Shown: positions 50,848-59,447, counted from the first letter of the stretch. The stretch is 64,000 nucleotides of DNA from Streptomyces diastatochromogenes (GCF_002242805.1 NZ_MCGQ01000013.1:440540-504539); one strand, 5' to 3'. Numbers and translations: made by a program. The notes: a model not told the origin generated them from the sequence alone.

Positions 50848-52808
50848 TGGCCCTGCCCTCCCCCAACCTGGACGACCGGCGGTTCCAGCAACTCGTCGAC
50901 GAGGCGAAGCGGTACGTGCAGCAGCGCACCCCGGAGTGGACCGACCACAACGTCTCCGACCCGGGTGTCACGCTGATCGAGACGTTCGCCTACATGGTGG
51001 ACCAGCTGCTGTACCGGCTGAACCGGGTCCCGGACAAGAACTACACCGCGTTCCTCGACCTGTTGGGCATCCGCCTGTTCCCGCCGGCCGCGGCGGGGGC
51101 CGATGTCGACTTCTGGCTGTCGGCACCGCAGCCCGACACGGTGGTGCTGCCCGCGGGCACCGAGGTGACCACCGCGAGCGGCGAGAGCGACGAGTCCGTG
51201 GTTTTCGCGACCACGGACGAACTGCGCATCGTGCCCAGCGAGTTGACACGTCTGGTGACCGCTCCGCGGACCGGCGAGCAGACCGACCGGACCAGGGAGA
51301 TCGCCGAGGGCGGCGACGTGCCCTGCTTCCAGCCGGCTCCGCAGCCGGGTGACGCGCTGCTGTTCGGCCTGCCGACGGCGGTGCCGCGCTGTGTCGTCGC
51401 GGTGCGCCTGGACAGCCGCGTGGAGGGCGTCGGCGTGGACCCGCGGCAGCCTCCGCTCGTGTGGGAGGCCTGGGACGGCGGCGGCTGGCAGCCGTGCGAG
51501 ACCGGCACCGACACCACCGGCGGCCTGAACCGGCCCGGCGAGATCATCGTGTACGTGCCGGCCGGGCACACGGCGTCGGTGATCGGCGTTACCCGGGCCG
51601 GCTGGCTGCGCTGCCGGGTGACCGAGGCGGAGCCGGGCCAGCCGTTCTACTCGGAGTCCCCGACGGTGCGCGAGGCGGCCGTGTTCACCGTCGGCGGCAC
51701 CATGTCCGTCGAGCACGCCGAGACCGTGACCGATGTGCCGCTCGGCACCTCGGAAGGGGTCCCGGGGCAGACGTTCCGGCTCGGCCGCCCGCCGGTCCTC
51801 CTCGACGGCGAGCCCCCCGTGGTGGAGGTGTCCTCGGCCGAGGGATGGCAGCGCTGGGAGGTGGTGGAGCACTTCGGCCGCTCCGGTCCCACCGACCGGC
51901 ACATCCGCGTGGACGCCACCACCGGAGAGTTCGCCTTCCCCCCGGCGCTGCGCGAACCGGACGGCACGCTGCGCCAGTGCGGCGCCGTACCGCCCAAGGG
52001 TGCCCACATACGGGTGGCCCGCTACCGCACCGGCGGCGGCCCGGCGGGCAACGTCGCCCGCGGCGCGATCTCCGTGCTGCGCAGCTCCGTTCCCTACGTC
52101 GCCCGGGTCACCAACCGGGAGGCGGCACGGGGCGGCGTCGCCGGGGAGACCGTCGCCAACGCCAGGCTGCGGGCGCCGGAGGCGCTGCGGATGCAGGAGC
52201 GCGCGGTGACCGCCGAGGACTACGAGATCATCAGCCGCCAGGCGGCGCCCTCGGTACGCCGGGTCCGCTGTCTGCCCGCCGCGGACGGTCCGGGCGCGGT
52301 ACGGGTCCTCGTGGTTCCGGACGCGGTGGCCGACGAGGGCGACGACCGGCTCCGGTTCGAGCAGTTGATCCCCTCGGACCAGGTGCTCGAAGCGATCACC
52401 ACGAGCCTCGACGAGCGGCGCCTGATCGGCACCCGCCTCGTGGTGGAGCCGCCGGTGTACCAGGGCGTCACCGTGGTCGCCCGGCTCGCGGCGGCGCCGG
52501 CCGACACCGACCGGGTGCGCGACGCGGCGCTCGGCGCGCTGTTCCGGCACCTCAACCCGCTGAACGGCGGTGCGGACGGCACCGGGTGGCCGTTCGGGCG
52601 GCCGGTGCAGTACGGCGACGTCTTCGGCGTCCTGCAGCGCGCCACCGGCAACGCGCTGGTGGAGGACATCCGGCTGTTCCCCGCCGACCCGATCACCGGC
52701 CGGCGCGGCGCCCCGTCGGACCGTATCGACGTGGCCCCGGGCGCGCTGGTCTTCTCCTACCAGCACCAGGTGGTCGTCACGGCCGTCGAGCCGGAGGCGC
52801 GGGGATGA
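50847..52808 (+). CDS. cis11: CIS baseplate protein, gp6/J-like (Afp11-like)
   Basis: 653 aa, ATG at 50847. LPSPNLDDRRFQQLVDEAKR and WTDHNVSDPGVTLIETFAYM with DQLLYRLNRVPDKNYTAFLD are the N-terminal gp6/baseplate-J signature. A central beta-rich insertion (PPLVWEAWDGGGWQPCE) and the C-terminal VYQGVTVVARLAAAPADTDR, LFRHLNPLNGG and GWPFGRPVQYGDVFGVLQRA complete the family pattern. Forms the iris ring that opens on triggering. Stop overlaps the next start (ATGA). Confidence 0.95.
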   Translation: MALPSPNLDDRRFQQLVDEAKRYVQQRTPEWTDHNVSDPGVTLIETFAYMVDQLLYRLNRVPDKNYTAFLDLLGIRLFPPAAAGADVDFWLSAPQPDTVVLPAGTEVTTASGESDESVVFATTDELRIVPSELTRLVTAPRTGEQTDRTREIAEGGDVPCFQPAPQPGDALLFGLPTAVPRCVVAVRLDSRVEGVGVDPRQPPLVWEAWDGGGWQPCETGTDTTGGLNRPGEIIVYVPAGHTASVIGVTRAGWLRCRVTEAEPGQPFYSESPTVREAAVFTVGGTMSVEHAETVTDVPLGTSEGVPGQTFRLGRPPVLLDGEPPVVEVSSAEGWQRWEVVEHFGRSGPTDRHIRVDATTGEFAFPPALREPDGTLRQCGAVPPKGAHIRVARYRTGGGPAGNVARGAISVLRSSVPYVARVTNREAARGGVAGETVANARLRAPEALRMQERAVTAEDYEIISRQAAPSVRRVRCLPAADGPGAVRVLVVPDAVADEGDDRLRFEQLIPSDQVLEAITTSLDERRLIGTRLVVEPPVYQGVTVVARLAAAPADTDRVRDAALGALFRHLNPLNGGADGTGWPFGRPVQYGDVFGVLQRATGNALVEDIRLFPADPITGRRGAPSDRIDVAPGALVFSYQHQVVVTAVEPEARG

Positions 52809-53368
52809 GCCGCGCGGCCGTGCCCGGCCTGCCGAGCAGGTACCCGATCGGCGAGCAGCTGCCCGCCCTGTACGCCGACGACGACTTCGCGCAACGCTTC
52901 ACCGCCGGTCTCGACACCGTCCTGGCCCCGGTGTTCGCGACCCTCGACAACCTGCCCGCCTACCTCGACCCGAGGGTGACCCCGACCGACTTCCTGGCCT
53001 GGCTGGCGTCGTGGGTGGGCGCAGCGGGCGACCGCGAGTGGCCCGTGGAACTGCGCCGCGAGGCGGTCGTCCGCGCGGTGGAGCTGCACCGGTGGCGCGG
53101 CACCAGGCGTGGCCTGGTCGAGGCCCTGCGCCTCGCGCTCGGGGTGCACGCCGAGGTGACCGGCGACGGTGGGGTGGCGTGGTCGGGCACCGCCGGTGCC
53201 GAGCTACCGCCGGAACCGGCCGCCGAGCCCCTGGTCCGGGTGTGGCCGGCCCGCGAGGCGCGGGTGGACGTGGACAGGGTCCGCGAGATCGTCCGGGCCA
53301 TGTGCCCGGTGCACACGGCCTTCCGGGTGGAGCTCCTGCCCGCCCCGCCCGCTGACGAAGGGAGGTGA
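52805..53368 (+). CDS. cis12: CIS baseplate protein, gp7/tail-protein-I-like (Afp12-like)
   Basis: 187 aa, ATG at 52805. LPSRYPIGEQLPALYADDDF, VLAPVFATLDNLPAYLDPRV, TPTDFLAWLASWVGAAGDRE and RWRGTRRGLVEALRLALGVH are the phage tail protein (TIGR02242-like) features. It is much shorter than Afp12, lacking the extra C-terminal domains that carry tail fibres, in keeping with absence of fibre genes. The next gene starts 5 nt after its stop. Confidence 0.92.
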   Translation: MSRAAVPGLPSRYPIGEQLPALYADDDFAQRFTAGLDTVLAPVFATLDNLPAYLDPRVTPTDFLAWLASWVGAAGDREWPVELRREAVVRAVELHRWRGTRRGLVEALRLALGVHAEVTGDGGVAWSGTAGAELPPEPAAEPLVRVWPAREARVDVDRVREIVRAMCPVHTAFRVELLPAPPADEGR

Positions 53369-53372
53369 CGTC

Positions 53373-54722
53373 ATGCGCGCGTGTCCCGCGTGCGGGGCGT
53401 CCAACGACCCCACGGACGACTTCTGCGGCAACTGCGGCGCGTACCTGGGCTGGTCCGACTCCACACCGGCCCCGAGCACGCCCTCGCCCGCGGCGCCGGA
53501 GCCGTCGGCCCCGTCCTCGGAACCCCCGTCAGCACCGGCACCCGCCCCCACCCCGGCGCCCGCCGCACGTCCGGCGGACGAGCCCGCGCCCGGCCGCACC
53601 TCGTCGCTGCGCGGCCGGCTGACCGGCCGCGGCCGCGGCGAGGCGCGGGGATCGAGCGCCCCGGCTGCCGAGGGCTCACGCTCCGGCGCCGACCCCGGCC
53701 GGACCGAGCCCACCCCTCCGCCCCGGGTTGCGGCAGACGGACCCGCCGCAACCCGCGGACCCGCCGCTGCCGCGACGGACGAACCAGCCGCAGCCCGAGG
53801 ACTCGCCGCTGCCGCGCTGGACGAACCGGTGGCCGCCGACGGCGAGGACGCCCCACAGGGGCCACCCGCACCCGACGACGAAAGCGGCACGGGTGGTGCG
53901 GGTGGGAACAACCCGGCCGAAGGCGAAGCCGAGGCCGCAGCGGACCCCATCGGCCCCGTACGCCCCGCGAAGGCGGTGGCCCCCCGCCCCGTCGTACGCC
54001 CCGTGGCGGCGCCGGACGAAGGGGCGGGGCGGCCCTGCCCCGCCTGCGGGACCCTCAACCAGCCGGGACGCCGGTTCTGCCGACGCTGCGCGGCCGAGCT
54101 GACGCCCGCCGAGAAGCCCGCACCGCTGCCGTGGTGGCGCACGGTATGGCCGTTTAGTCGCCGGACGCGGGCTGGCTCGGGCCGGGCGTTCCGGTTCTTC
54201 GTGATCCTGGCCGTGGTGCTGGCTCTGTGCGCGGGCGGCTTCCTGCTGCTGCCGGCCGGACGCGCCCTGTTCGAGGACACCAGGGACAAACTGGGCAAGG
54301 CCAGGCCCGTGACCCCGGCCGACGTCAAGGCGAGCGCGGAGGTACGAGGGCATCCGGCGAAGGACACCACGGACGGGCTGAACAACCGCTACTGGGGCGC
54401 GCCCGGGCCGGGCGCCTCGGTGACCTACGCCTTCCGCAAGCCGTTCCGGCTGGTCGACGTGATCATCACCAACGGCGCGTCCACGTCTCCGGAGGAGTAC
54501 GCACGCCAGGCACGCGCACTCCAGATGGACATGGAGGTGACGACCCAGGACGGCGAGAAGCACCACAAGGAGCTGACCCTCAGCGACAAACCGGGTCCCC
54601 AGACGATCTCCACCGGGATCAGCGACGCGAAGACGGTACGCCTGGTGCTCCGCTCGCCCGTCGGCCTGACCCCGGGCCGTCACCTGGCGGTGGCGGAGGT
54701 GGAGTTCTTCCAGCGGAGCTGA
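53373..54722 (+). CDS. CIS-locus membrane protein: two zinc ribbons, TM helix, discoidin-like domain (possible docking factor)
   Basis: 449 aa, ATG at 53373 with GGAGGTG upstream. Zinc ribbon 1 uses Cys4, 7, 18 and 21 (CPACG...CGNCG). A 190-residue Pro/Ala linker follows, then zinc ribbon 2 (Cys222, 225, 236, 239) and a membrane helix FFVILAVVLALCAGGFLLLP (275-294). The outer domain (about 318-447: NRYWGAPGPGASVTYAFRKP, VDVIITNGASTSPEEYARQA, HLAVAEVEFFQRS) is F5/8 type C or NADase-type glycan-binding. Topology puts ribbons inside and the discoidin domain outside. It may be the counterpart of the membrane protein reported to recruit Streptomyces CIS particles (CisA); that identity is inference. 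Confidence 0.85.
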   Translation: MRACPACGASNDPTDDFCGNCGAYLGWSDSTPAPSTPSPAAPEPSAPSSEPPSAPAPAPTPAPAARPADEPAPGRTSSLRGRLTGRGRGEARGSSAPAAEGSRSGADPGRTEPTPPPRVAADGPAATRGPAAAATDEPAAARGLAAAALDEPVAADGEDAPQGPPAPDDESGTGGAGGNNPAEGEAEAAADPIGPVRPAKAVAPRPVVRPVAAPDEGAGRPCPACGTLNQPGRRFCRRCAAELTPAEKPAPLPWWRTVWPFSRRTRAGSGRAFRFFVILAVVLALCAGGFLLLPAGRALFEDTRDKLGKARPVTPADVKASAEVRGHPAKDTTDGLNNRYWGAPGPGASVTYAFRKPFRLVDVIITNGASTSPEEYARQARALQMDMEVTTQDGEKHHKELTLSDKPGPQTISTGISDAKTVRLVLRSPVGLTPGRHLAVAEVEFFQRS

Positions 54723-54742
54723 CGTCGGTGCCACCCCGACAA

Positions 54743-55663
54743 CTACCACTCGCGCGCCGCCCGCTGCAGCGCCTCCCGTACCCGCACCACGTCCGGGTTG
54801 GCCTCCGCCCCCGGCCGCTGTACCAGGAACAGGGTGTTGAGCGGCGGCTCCTCCGGTTCGTGGAGGAGTGCCAGGCGGCCGGTGTCCAGGTGGTCCTGGC
54901 ACAGGGAGCGGGGCAGCACGCTGTAGCCGGCGCCCGCGGTGACCGCCGACAGGACGGCGTACAGGTTGGGGACGGTGAGCGCCGCGCGCGCGGTGAGCTG
55001 TTTGCCGAAGACCGTGCGCCAGTAGCGGCGGGCGATGGGCAGGTCCTCGGCGTAGGTGACCAGGGGGACCTCGCGCAGTGCCGTGCAGGGGTCGCCGTCG
55101 GGGAGGTGGCCGGCCCAGACCGGTGAGGCCACGAGTACGTACTCCTCGTCGGCCAGGGGTGCGGAGGGGAGTGCGCGGCCCCGGGGGCGGCGGGTGGCGA
55201 CGACCAGGTCGTGCCGGCCCGCCCGCATCTCCTCCAGCAGGGGCTCGGTCAGCCCCTGTACGACCCGCACCTGCACGCCTCGCGCGATCAGTGGCGCGAG
55301 TGCCGGCAGTACGCGTACGCACAGCAACTCGGAGGGGCCCGCCAGGTGGACGGGCGCGGTGTGGCCGGTCAGCGGGCCCGCGCCGCCCTCCAGTGCGGCG
55401 AGCGCGTCGAGCGGGCCCGCGACCTCGCCGGCCAGCTCGTGCGCGAACGGCGTGGGTTCGACCCCGCGCGGCAGCCGCGTGAACAGCTCCCGGCCGGTCT
55501 GCTGCTCCAGCGTGCGGATCTGGGCGGTCACGGTCGGCTGGGAGAGGCCCAGCAGAGGTGCCGCCGCGGTGAAGGAGCCGGAGCGATGGACGGCCAGGAA
55601 GGTGCGCAGCAGGTTCAGGTCCGCGTGGGAGGGGAGCTGCTTGCCGTTCGCCTGGGTCTCCAT
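54743..55663 (-). CDS. LysR family transcriptional regulator
   Basis: 306 aa from the ATG at 55663, which has TACTCT 7 nt upstream. A longer frame to 55786 overlaps the divergent gene and is not used. HTH: NLLRTFLAVHRSGSFTAAAP, LLGLSQPTVTAQIRTLEQQT. The substrate-binding domain spans about 95-300, with VLPALAPLIARGVQVRVVQG and GYSVLPRSLCQDHL. Divergent from the SRPBCC gene, with three ATCGG/CCGAT dyads between. Inducer unknown. Confidence 0.93.
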   Translation of the reverse strand: METQANGKQLPSHADLNLLRTFLAVHRSGSFTAAAPLLGLSQPTVTAQIRTLEQQTGRELFTRLPRGVEPTPFAHELAGEVAGPLDALAALEGGAGPLTGHTAPVHLAGPSELLCVRVLPALAPLIARGVQVRVVQGLTEPLLEEMRAGRHDLVVATRRPRGRALPSAPLADEEYVLVASPVWAGHLPDGDPCTALREVPLVTYAEDLPIARRYWRTVFGKQLTARAALTVPNLYAVLSAVTAGAGYSVLPRSLCQDHLDTGRLALLHEPEEPPLNTLFLVQRPGAEANPDVVRVREALQRAAREW

Positions 55664-55670
55664 GTCGACC

Positions 55671-55676
55671 AGAGTA
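55671..55676 (-). promoter_or_regulatory. -10 element TACTCT (leaderless lysR-type gene)
   Basis: Minus-strand TACTCT, 7 nt, then ATG at 55663. Confidence 0.45.
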
Positions 55677-55688
55677 GCTCCGTCTCCT

Positions 55689-55735
55689 ATCGGTGTGCCG
55701 ATCGCAGATATCGGCCTTCCTATTGGTTTCCCGAT
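55689..55735. promoter_or_regulatory. LysR operator array (ATCGG/CCGAT repeats)
   Basis: ATCGG-TGTG-CCGAT (55689-55702) is a perfect dyad. A further ATCGG at 55710-55714 pairs with the CCGAT at 55698 (7-nt gap), and ATTGG-TTTC-CCGAT (55722-55735) repeats the dyad with one mismatch, 33 nt away. The array lies between both -10 elements, where the two -35 regions must be. Confidence 0.6.
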
Positions 55736-55747
55736 GGCACAGGGTCG

Positions 55748-55753
55748 TAGCGT
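55748..55753 (+). promoter_or_regulatory. -10 element TAGCGT (leaderless SRPBCC gene)
   Basis: TAGCGT, 7 nt, then ATG at 55761. Confidence 0.48.
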
Positions 55754-55760
55754 CGATGCC

Positions 55761-56288
55761 ATGAAGAGCATGCAGAGCGCCATCAACTGGCCCGAGCGCT
55801 ACCTCCCCGGCACCGGCGACAACTTCGTCTCGAACGAGGTCATCGTCCAGGGCGTCACCGTCGCCCAGGTCTGGCACCACCTGACCGACACCTCCACCTG
55901 GGAGTCGTATTACGACAACGTCGCCGACATCTCCTTCCCGCACGGTGACGGACCCGAGCTGAAGGACGGCCTCGTCTTCCGCTTCGGGACCTTCGGCTTC
56001 CCGCCCCTGGACGCGCACGTCGTCGAGTTCCAGGAGCCCGCCGAGGGGGTTCCGGGCCGCGTGTCCTGGACGGCGAAGCAGGACGGCACGCCCGCGGAGC
56101 GGCTCGACGTCCTGCACGCCTGGCTGGTGGAGGATCTTCCCGGCGGCCGGGTGCGCATCCTGACTCAGGAGACCCAGATCGGCGAGTCCGCCGCCCAGCT
56201 GGCCCGGCAGATCCCGAACCCCATGCTCAACGGCCACCAGGCCTGGCTCGACGGACTGGTCCGTGCCGCCTCCGGCCGGGCACGCTGA
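55761..56288 (+). CDS. SRPBCC domain protein (START/Bet v1-like, AHSA1 type)
   Basis: 175 aa, ATG at 55761. SNEVIVQGVTVAQVWHHLTD, TSTWESYYDNVADISFPHGD, GLVFRFGTFGFPPLDAHVVE and RVSWTAKQDGT form the hydrophobic-cavity fold of polyketide cyclase/AHSA1-like proteins. The C-terminal helix NPMLNGHQAWLDGLVRAASG closes the pocket. Ligand unknown. The NAD(P) reductase gene follows 44 nt later, so the pair probably forms the LysR-controlled operon. Confidence 0.88.
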   Translation: MKSMQSAINWPERYLPGTGDNFVSNEVIVQGVTVAQVWHHLTDTSTWESYYDNVADISFPHGDGPELKDGLVFRFGTFGFPPLDAHVVEFQEPAEGVPGRVSWTAKQDGTPAERLDVLHAWLVEDLPGGRVRILTQETQIGESAAQLARQIPNPMLNGHQAWLDGLVRAASGRAR

Positions 56289-56332
56289 CCCCACAGCGAC
56301 CGACCGCACTTCTGGATCAGGAAGGTGAAGCG

Positions 56333-57223
56333 ATGACAGACATGCTCACCGTGAGCGTCCTCGGCACCGGCATCATGGGCGCCGCCATGGCCCGCAACCT
56401 CGCCCGCGCCGGACACGAGGTCCGGGCCTGGAACCGTACCCGGGAGAAGGCCGAGCCGCTGGCCGCGGACGGGATCCGGGTCACGGACACGCCCACCGAG
56501 GCCGTGGAGGGCGCCGATGTCGTGCTGACCATGCTGTACGACGGCAACGCCGTCCTGGAGGTCATGCGCGAGTCCGCCCCGGCGCTGCGTACCGGCGCGG
56601 TGTGGGCGCAGTGCACCACCGCCGGGATCGAGCTGGTCGCCGACCTGGCCGCCTTCGCGCGCGAGCACGGGCTGGTGTTCTACGACGCCCCCGTCCTCGG
56701 CACCCGCCAGCCCGCCGAGGCCGGTCAGCTGACCGTGCTGGCCGCCGGGCCCGAGGAGGGCCGGGAGACGGTCACGCCCGTGTTCGACGCGGTCGGTGCC
56801 AAGACGGTGTGGACCGGTGCGGACGGGGCGGCGGGCAGCGCCAGCCGGCTGAAGCTGGTCGCCAACAGCTGGGTGCTCGCGGCCACCGCGGCGGCCGGTG
56901 AGGTGCTGGCCCTCTCCCAGGCCCTCGGTGTCGACCCGCAGGACTTCTTCGACCTGATCCAGGGCGGACCGCTCGACATGGGGTACCTGCGGGCCAAGTC
57001 CGCTCTGGTGCTCGACGGGAAGCTGACTCCGGCGTCGTTCGCCGTGGCCACCGCCGCGAAGGACGCCCGGCTCATCGTCGAGGCGGGCGAGCGTAACGGG
57101 GTCCGGCTCGACGTCGCCGCCGCGACGGCCGAGCGGCTCGCCAGGGCCGCCGCGCAGGGGCACGCCGACGAGGACATGGTCGCCGCCTACTTCGCCAGCT
57201 TCGACGAGAAGCCGGCCGGCTGA
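56333..57223 (+). CDS. NAD(P)-dependent beta-hydroxyacid dehydrogenase-like reductase
   Basis: 296 aa, ATG with GAAGGTGAAG upstream. Rossmann start VSVLGTGIMGAAMARNLARA (GxGxMG), WNRTREKAEPLAADG, then VWAQCTTAGIELVADLA and FYDAPVLGTRQPAEAGQLTV, the substrate loop, in which the usual GG of the family reads GT. KLVANSWVLAATAAAGEVLA carries the catalytic Lys-Asn region. C-terminal all-helical domain to 296. 6-phosphogluconate/3-hydroxyisobutyrate dehydrogenase superfamily; could also be an imine reductase type. Substrate unknown. Confidence 0.9.
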   Translation: MTDMLTVSVLGTGIMGAAMARNLARAGHEVRAWNRTREKAEPLAADGIRVTDTPTEAVEGADVVLTMLYDGNAVLEVMRESAPALRTGAVWAQCTTAGIELVADLAAFAREHGLVFYDAPVLGTRQPAEAGQLTVLAAGPEEGRETVTPVFDAVGAKTVWTGADGAAGSASRLKLVANSWVLAATAAAGEVLALSQALGVDPQDFFDLIQGGPLDMGYLRAKSALVLDGKLTPASFAVATAAKDARLIVEAGERNGVRLDVAAATAERLARAAAQGHADEDMVAAYFASFDEKPAG

Positions 57224-57313
57224 GACGGCTCAAGGACGGTGACCCGGCCTCCACATGACGTTCCGCGCGCGCGGGAGCACCCTGGAATCAGTGGTACTCC
57301 GGAGGTGGTCGAG

Positions 57314-57589
57314 ATGATGCACACCACTGTGGGTTGGCATGTGGAGATGGAATTCCAGGAGGACGACACGCACACGCGTGCCGTCGCCCTGGTGCGCTTG
57401 CCCGACGGCACCGAGGTCCGGGCGCACGGGCACGCGAGCCGGCACCGGGTCGACGCGAACCAGCCCAGGGTCGGCGAGGAGATAGCGGGCGCCCGCGCGC
57501 TCAACGAACTGGCCATGCAGTTGCTGACCAAGGCCCATGGGGAGATCGACGCGGAGTCAGGGCGGACCTCGCATCCGATCAACGTGTGA
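57314..57589 (+). CDS. DUF1876 domain protein
   Basis: 91 aa from the ATG at 57314 with GGAGG 8 nt upstream; the next ATG at 57317 is equally possible. HTTVGWHVEMEFQEDDTHTR, VALVRLPDGTEVRAHGHASR and NELAMQLLTKAHGEIDAESG show the DUF1876 alpha/beta dsRBD-like fold common in actinobacteria. Function unknown. Convergent with the serine hydrolase. Confidence 0.9.
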   Translation: MMHTTVGWHVEMEFQEDDTHTRAVALVRLPDGTEVRAHGHASRHRVDANQPRVGEEIAGARALNELAMQLLTKAHGEIDAESGRTSHPINV

Positions 57590-57626
57590 CGCCGAGGGGG
57601 CGTACGGCGCCGCACACGCCCCCTGC

Positions 57627-58796
57627 TTACTGTGCGAGCGCCGTGCGTACCGCCCGTACCAGCGCCTGCGCCCGCGGGTCCGCCGTCACGCTCTTCCTGA
57701 AGCCGTTGGTGACATAGCCGAACGCGATGCCCGTCTCCGGGTCGGCGAACGCGAGGGCGCCGCCCCGGCCCGGGTGGCCGAAGGAACCGGGGGAGAGCAG
57801 CGGGGACGCGCTGCCGTGCAGCATGTAGCCGAGGCCGAACCGGGTGCCCACCACGAGGATCCGGTCCGGTCCGGCGGACTGCTCGGCGCGGGCCAGTTCG
57901 ATGGTCCGGGGGGTGAACAGCCGTGTGCCGCCGTCCACTTCACCGATGAGCGAGGCGTAGAAGCGGGCCAGGCCGTCGGCGGTGGCGATGCCGTTGGAGG
58001 CGGGCAGGGCGGCCGCGCGGTAGGAGGGCGCGTTCTCGTCCGGGAGCGGGCTGATCGCGGCGAAGGCGCGCCGGGTGAGGGAGTCGGGGTCGGCGTAGGC
58101 CTCGGACACGGACCGCTTCGGGCGGGTCTTCAGCGCGCCGGCCGTCCGGGGTGCCTCGACGGGGCCGACACGGCCCACGCGCGCTTGCTCCGCCGCGGGC
58201 AGGCCGAGCCACAGGTCGGCGCCGACCGGCGCCGCCATCTCCTCCGCCACCCATGCGCCGACCGGCTGCCCGGTGATCCGCCGGACCAGCTCGCCAGTGA
58301 GCCAGCTGTAGGTCTGCGCGTGGTAGCCGTGGTCCGTGCCCGCCTCCCACACCGGCGCCTGCGCGGCGACGGCCGCCGCGCCGAGGTCGGGATCGGCGGC
58401 CTCTTCGGGGGTCAGCGGGCGGTCCAGGACGGGCACGCCGGCGCGGTGCGCGAGCAGGTGCCGGACGAGCGTGCGCTCCTTGCCGGCCGCCTTGTACTCG
58501 GGCCAGTACGTGCCGACCGGGGCGTCCAGGTCCAGTTCGCCGCGCTGGTGCAGCAGCAGGAGCGCGGCCGCGGCGACACCCTTGGTCGCGGAGCGCACGA
58601 CCTGCGCGGTGCTCGGCTCCCAGGGGGCCGCGCCGTCCACGTCCTTGGTGCCGGCCCACAGGTCGACGACCCGGTGCCCGTCGCGGTACACGGCGACGGC
58701 CGCGCCGCGCTCCCCGAGCAGCGCGAAGTTCGCTGCGAACGCCTCCCTGACCGGCTCGAAGCCCTCGGCCACCGTGCCGTTCACATCCACATCCAC
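57627..58796 (-). CDS. Serine hydrolase, beta-lactamase/EstB-like (class C fold)
   Basis: 389 aa from the GTG at 58796, selected because GGAGGG lies 7 nt upstream; a GTG at 58811 would include that site. VVDLWAGTKDVDGAAPWEPS leads to the active-site SATKG (S-x-x-K). The second motif is around TYSWLTGELVRRITGQPVGA (Tyr-Ser), and GHPGRGGALAFADPETGIAF near the end supplies the H-x-G in place of K-T-G. That pattern fits esterases and D-aminopeptidase-like enzymes rather than true beta-lactamases. No signal peptide, so probably cytoplasmic. Confidence 0.9.
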   Translation of the reverse strand: MDVDVNGTVAEGFEPVREAFAANFALLGERGAAVAVYRDGHRVVDLWAGTKDVDGAAPWEPSTAQVVRSATKGVAAAALLLLHQRGELDLDAPVGTYWPEYKAAGKERTLVRHLLAHRAGVPVLDRPLTPEEAADPDLGAAAVAAQAPVWEAGTDHGYHAQTYSWLTGELVRRITGQPVGAWVAEEMAAPVGADLWLGLPAAEQARVGRVGPVEAPRTAGALKTRPKRSVSEAYADPDSLTRRAFAAISPLPDENAPSYRAAALPASNGIATADGLARFYASLIGEVDGGTRLFTPRTIELARAEQSAGPDRILVVGTRFGLGYMLHGSASPLLSPGSFGHPGRGGALAFADPETGIAFGYVTNGFRKSVTADPRAQALVRAVRTALAQ

Positions 58797-58884
58797 GCCG
58801 GGTCCCTCCACTCGCTTGCGACCACGAGTGAAACACGGGCGTGTGGCCTTGGATTCCTCGGCGGGTGGTGATATCCGCTACGGC

Positions 58885-59340
58885 TCAGCCCAGCAGAATC
58901 GTCACGTCGATGTTCCCGCGCGTCGCGTTCGAGTACGGGCACACCTCGTGCGCCGCGTCCACCAGCTTCGCCGCGACCTCCGGGTCCAGGACCGGCAGGG
59001 AGACGCTGAGGGCGACCGCGAGGCCGTAGCCGCGGTGCTTGTTGGGGCCGATGCCGACCTTCGCAGCCACCGTGGAGCCGGTCAGGTCGTAGCCCGAGCG
59101 GTTGCCGACGAGGATCAGCGCGTTGTGGAAGCAGGAGCTGTAGCCGGCCGCGAACAGCTGCTCCGGGTTGGTGCCGTTGCCGTCTCCGCCCAGCTCCGGC
59201 GGCATCGCGACGTTCAGCTGGATCTGGCCGTCCTGGCTGGTGACGTAGCCGTCCCGGCCACCGTGGGCGGTGGCCTCGGCGACGTACATGATCTTCGTCG
59301 GACGGGTGTCGACAGCGGTGTCTGCGGTGACGTCGGTCAA
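58885..59340 (-). CDS. ohr: Organic hydroperoxide resistance protein (Ohr/OsmC)
   Basis: Thiol peroxidase that reduces organic hydroperoxides. 151 aa from the TTG at 59340 (GGGGAGG upstream), which fits the family N-terminus; an in-frame ATG at 59385 would add 15 atypical residues. AEATAHGGRDGYVTSQDG precedes the catalytic Cys70 (AAGYSSCFHNAL) and resolving Cys134 (AHEVCPYSNATRGNIDV). Both are the Ohr rather than the OsmC pattern. The regulator gene lies 107 nt upstream on the same strand. Confidence 0.95.
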   Translation of the reverse strand: MTDVTADTAVDTRPTKIMYVAEATAHGGRDGYVTSQDGQIQLNVAMPPELGGDGNGTNPEQLFAAGYSSCFHNALILVGNRSGYDLTGSTVAAKVGIGPNKHRGYGLAVALSVSLPVLDPEVAAKLVDAAHEVCPYSNATRGNIDVTILLG

Positions 59341-59371
59341 GGTTGGCCTCCCCCAGGGCAAGTGGCGCACA

Positions 59372-59393
59372 AGTACATCGTGCACAAGGTACT
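59372..59393. promoter_or_regulatory. Candidate OhrR operator (AGTAC-N12-GTACT)
   Basis: Imperfectly filled 22-bp dyad in the 107-nt ohrR-ohr gap, with a GCACAAG direct repeat in and beside it (59367-59373 and 59382-59388). Position 32-53 nt before the ohr start fits repression. Confidence 0.4.
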
Positions 59394-59447
59394 GGCCGGT
59401 ACGTCAGTCTGCGCCAGCAGGGGGTGGCAACCGCGGGTAACGCGAGA

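Noticed and set aside
30868..54722. The CIS cluster as a prophage remnant
   Set aside because: No integrase, terminase, portal, capsid or lysis genes, and the gene set and order match contractile injection systems.
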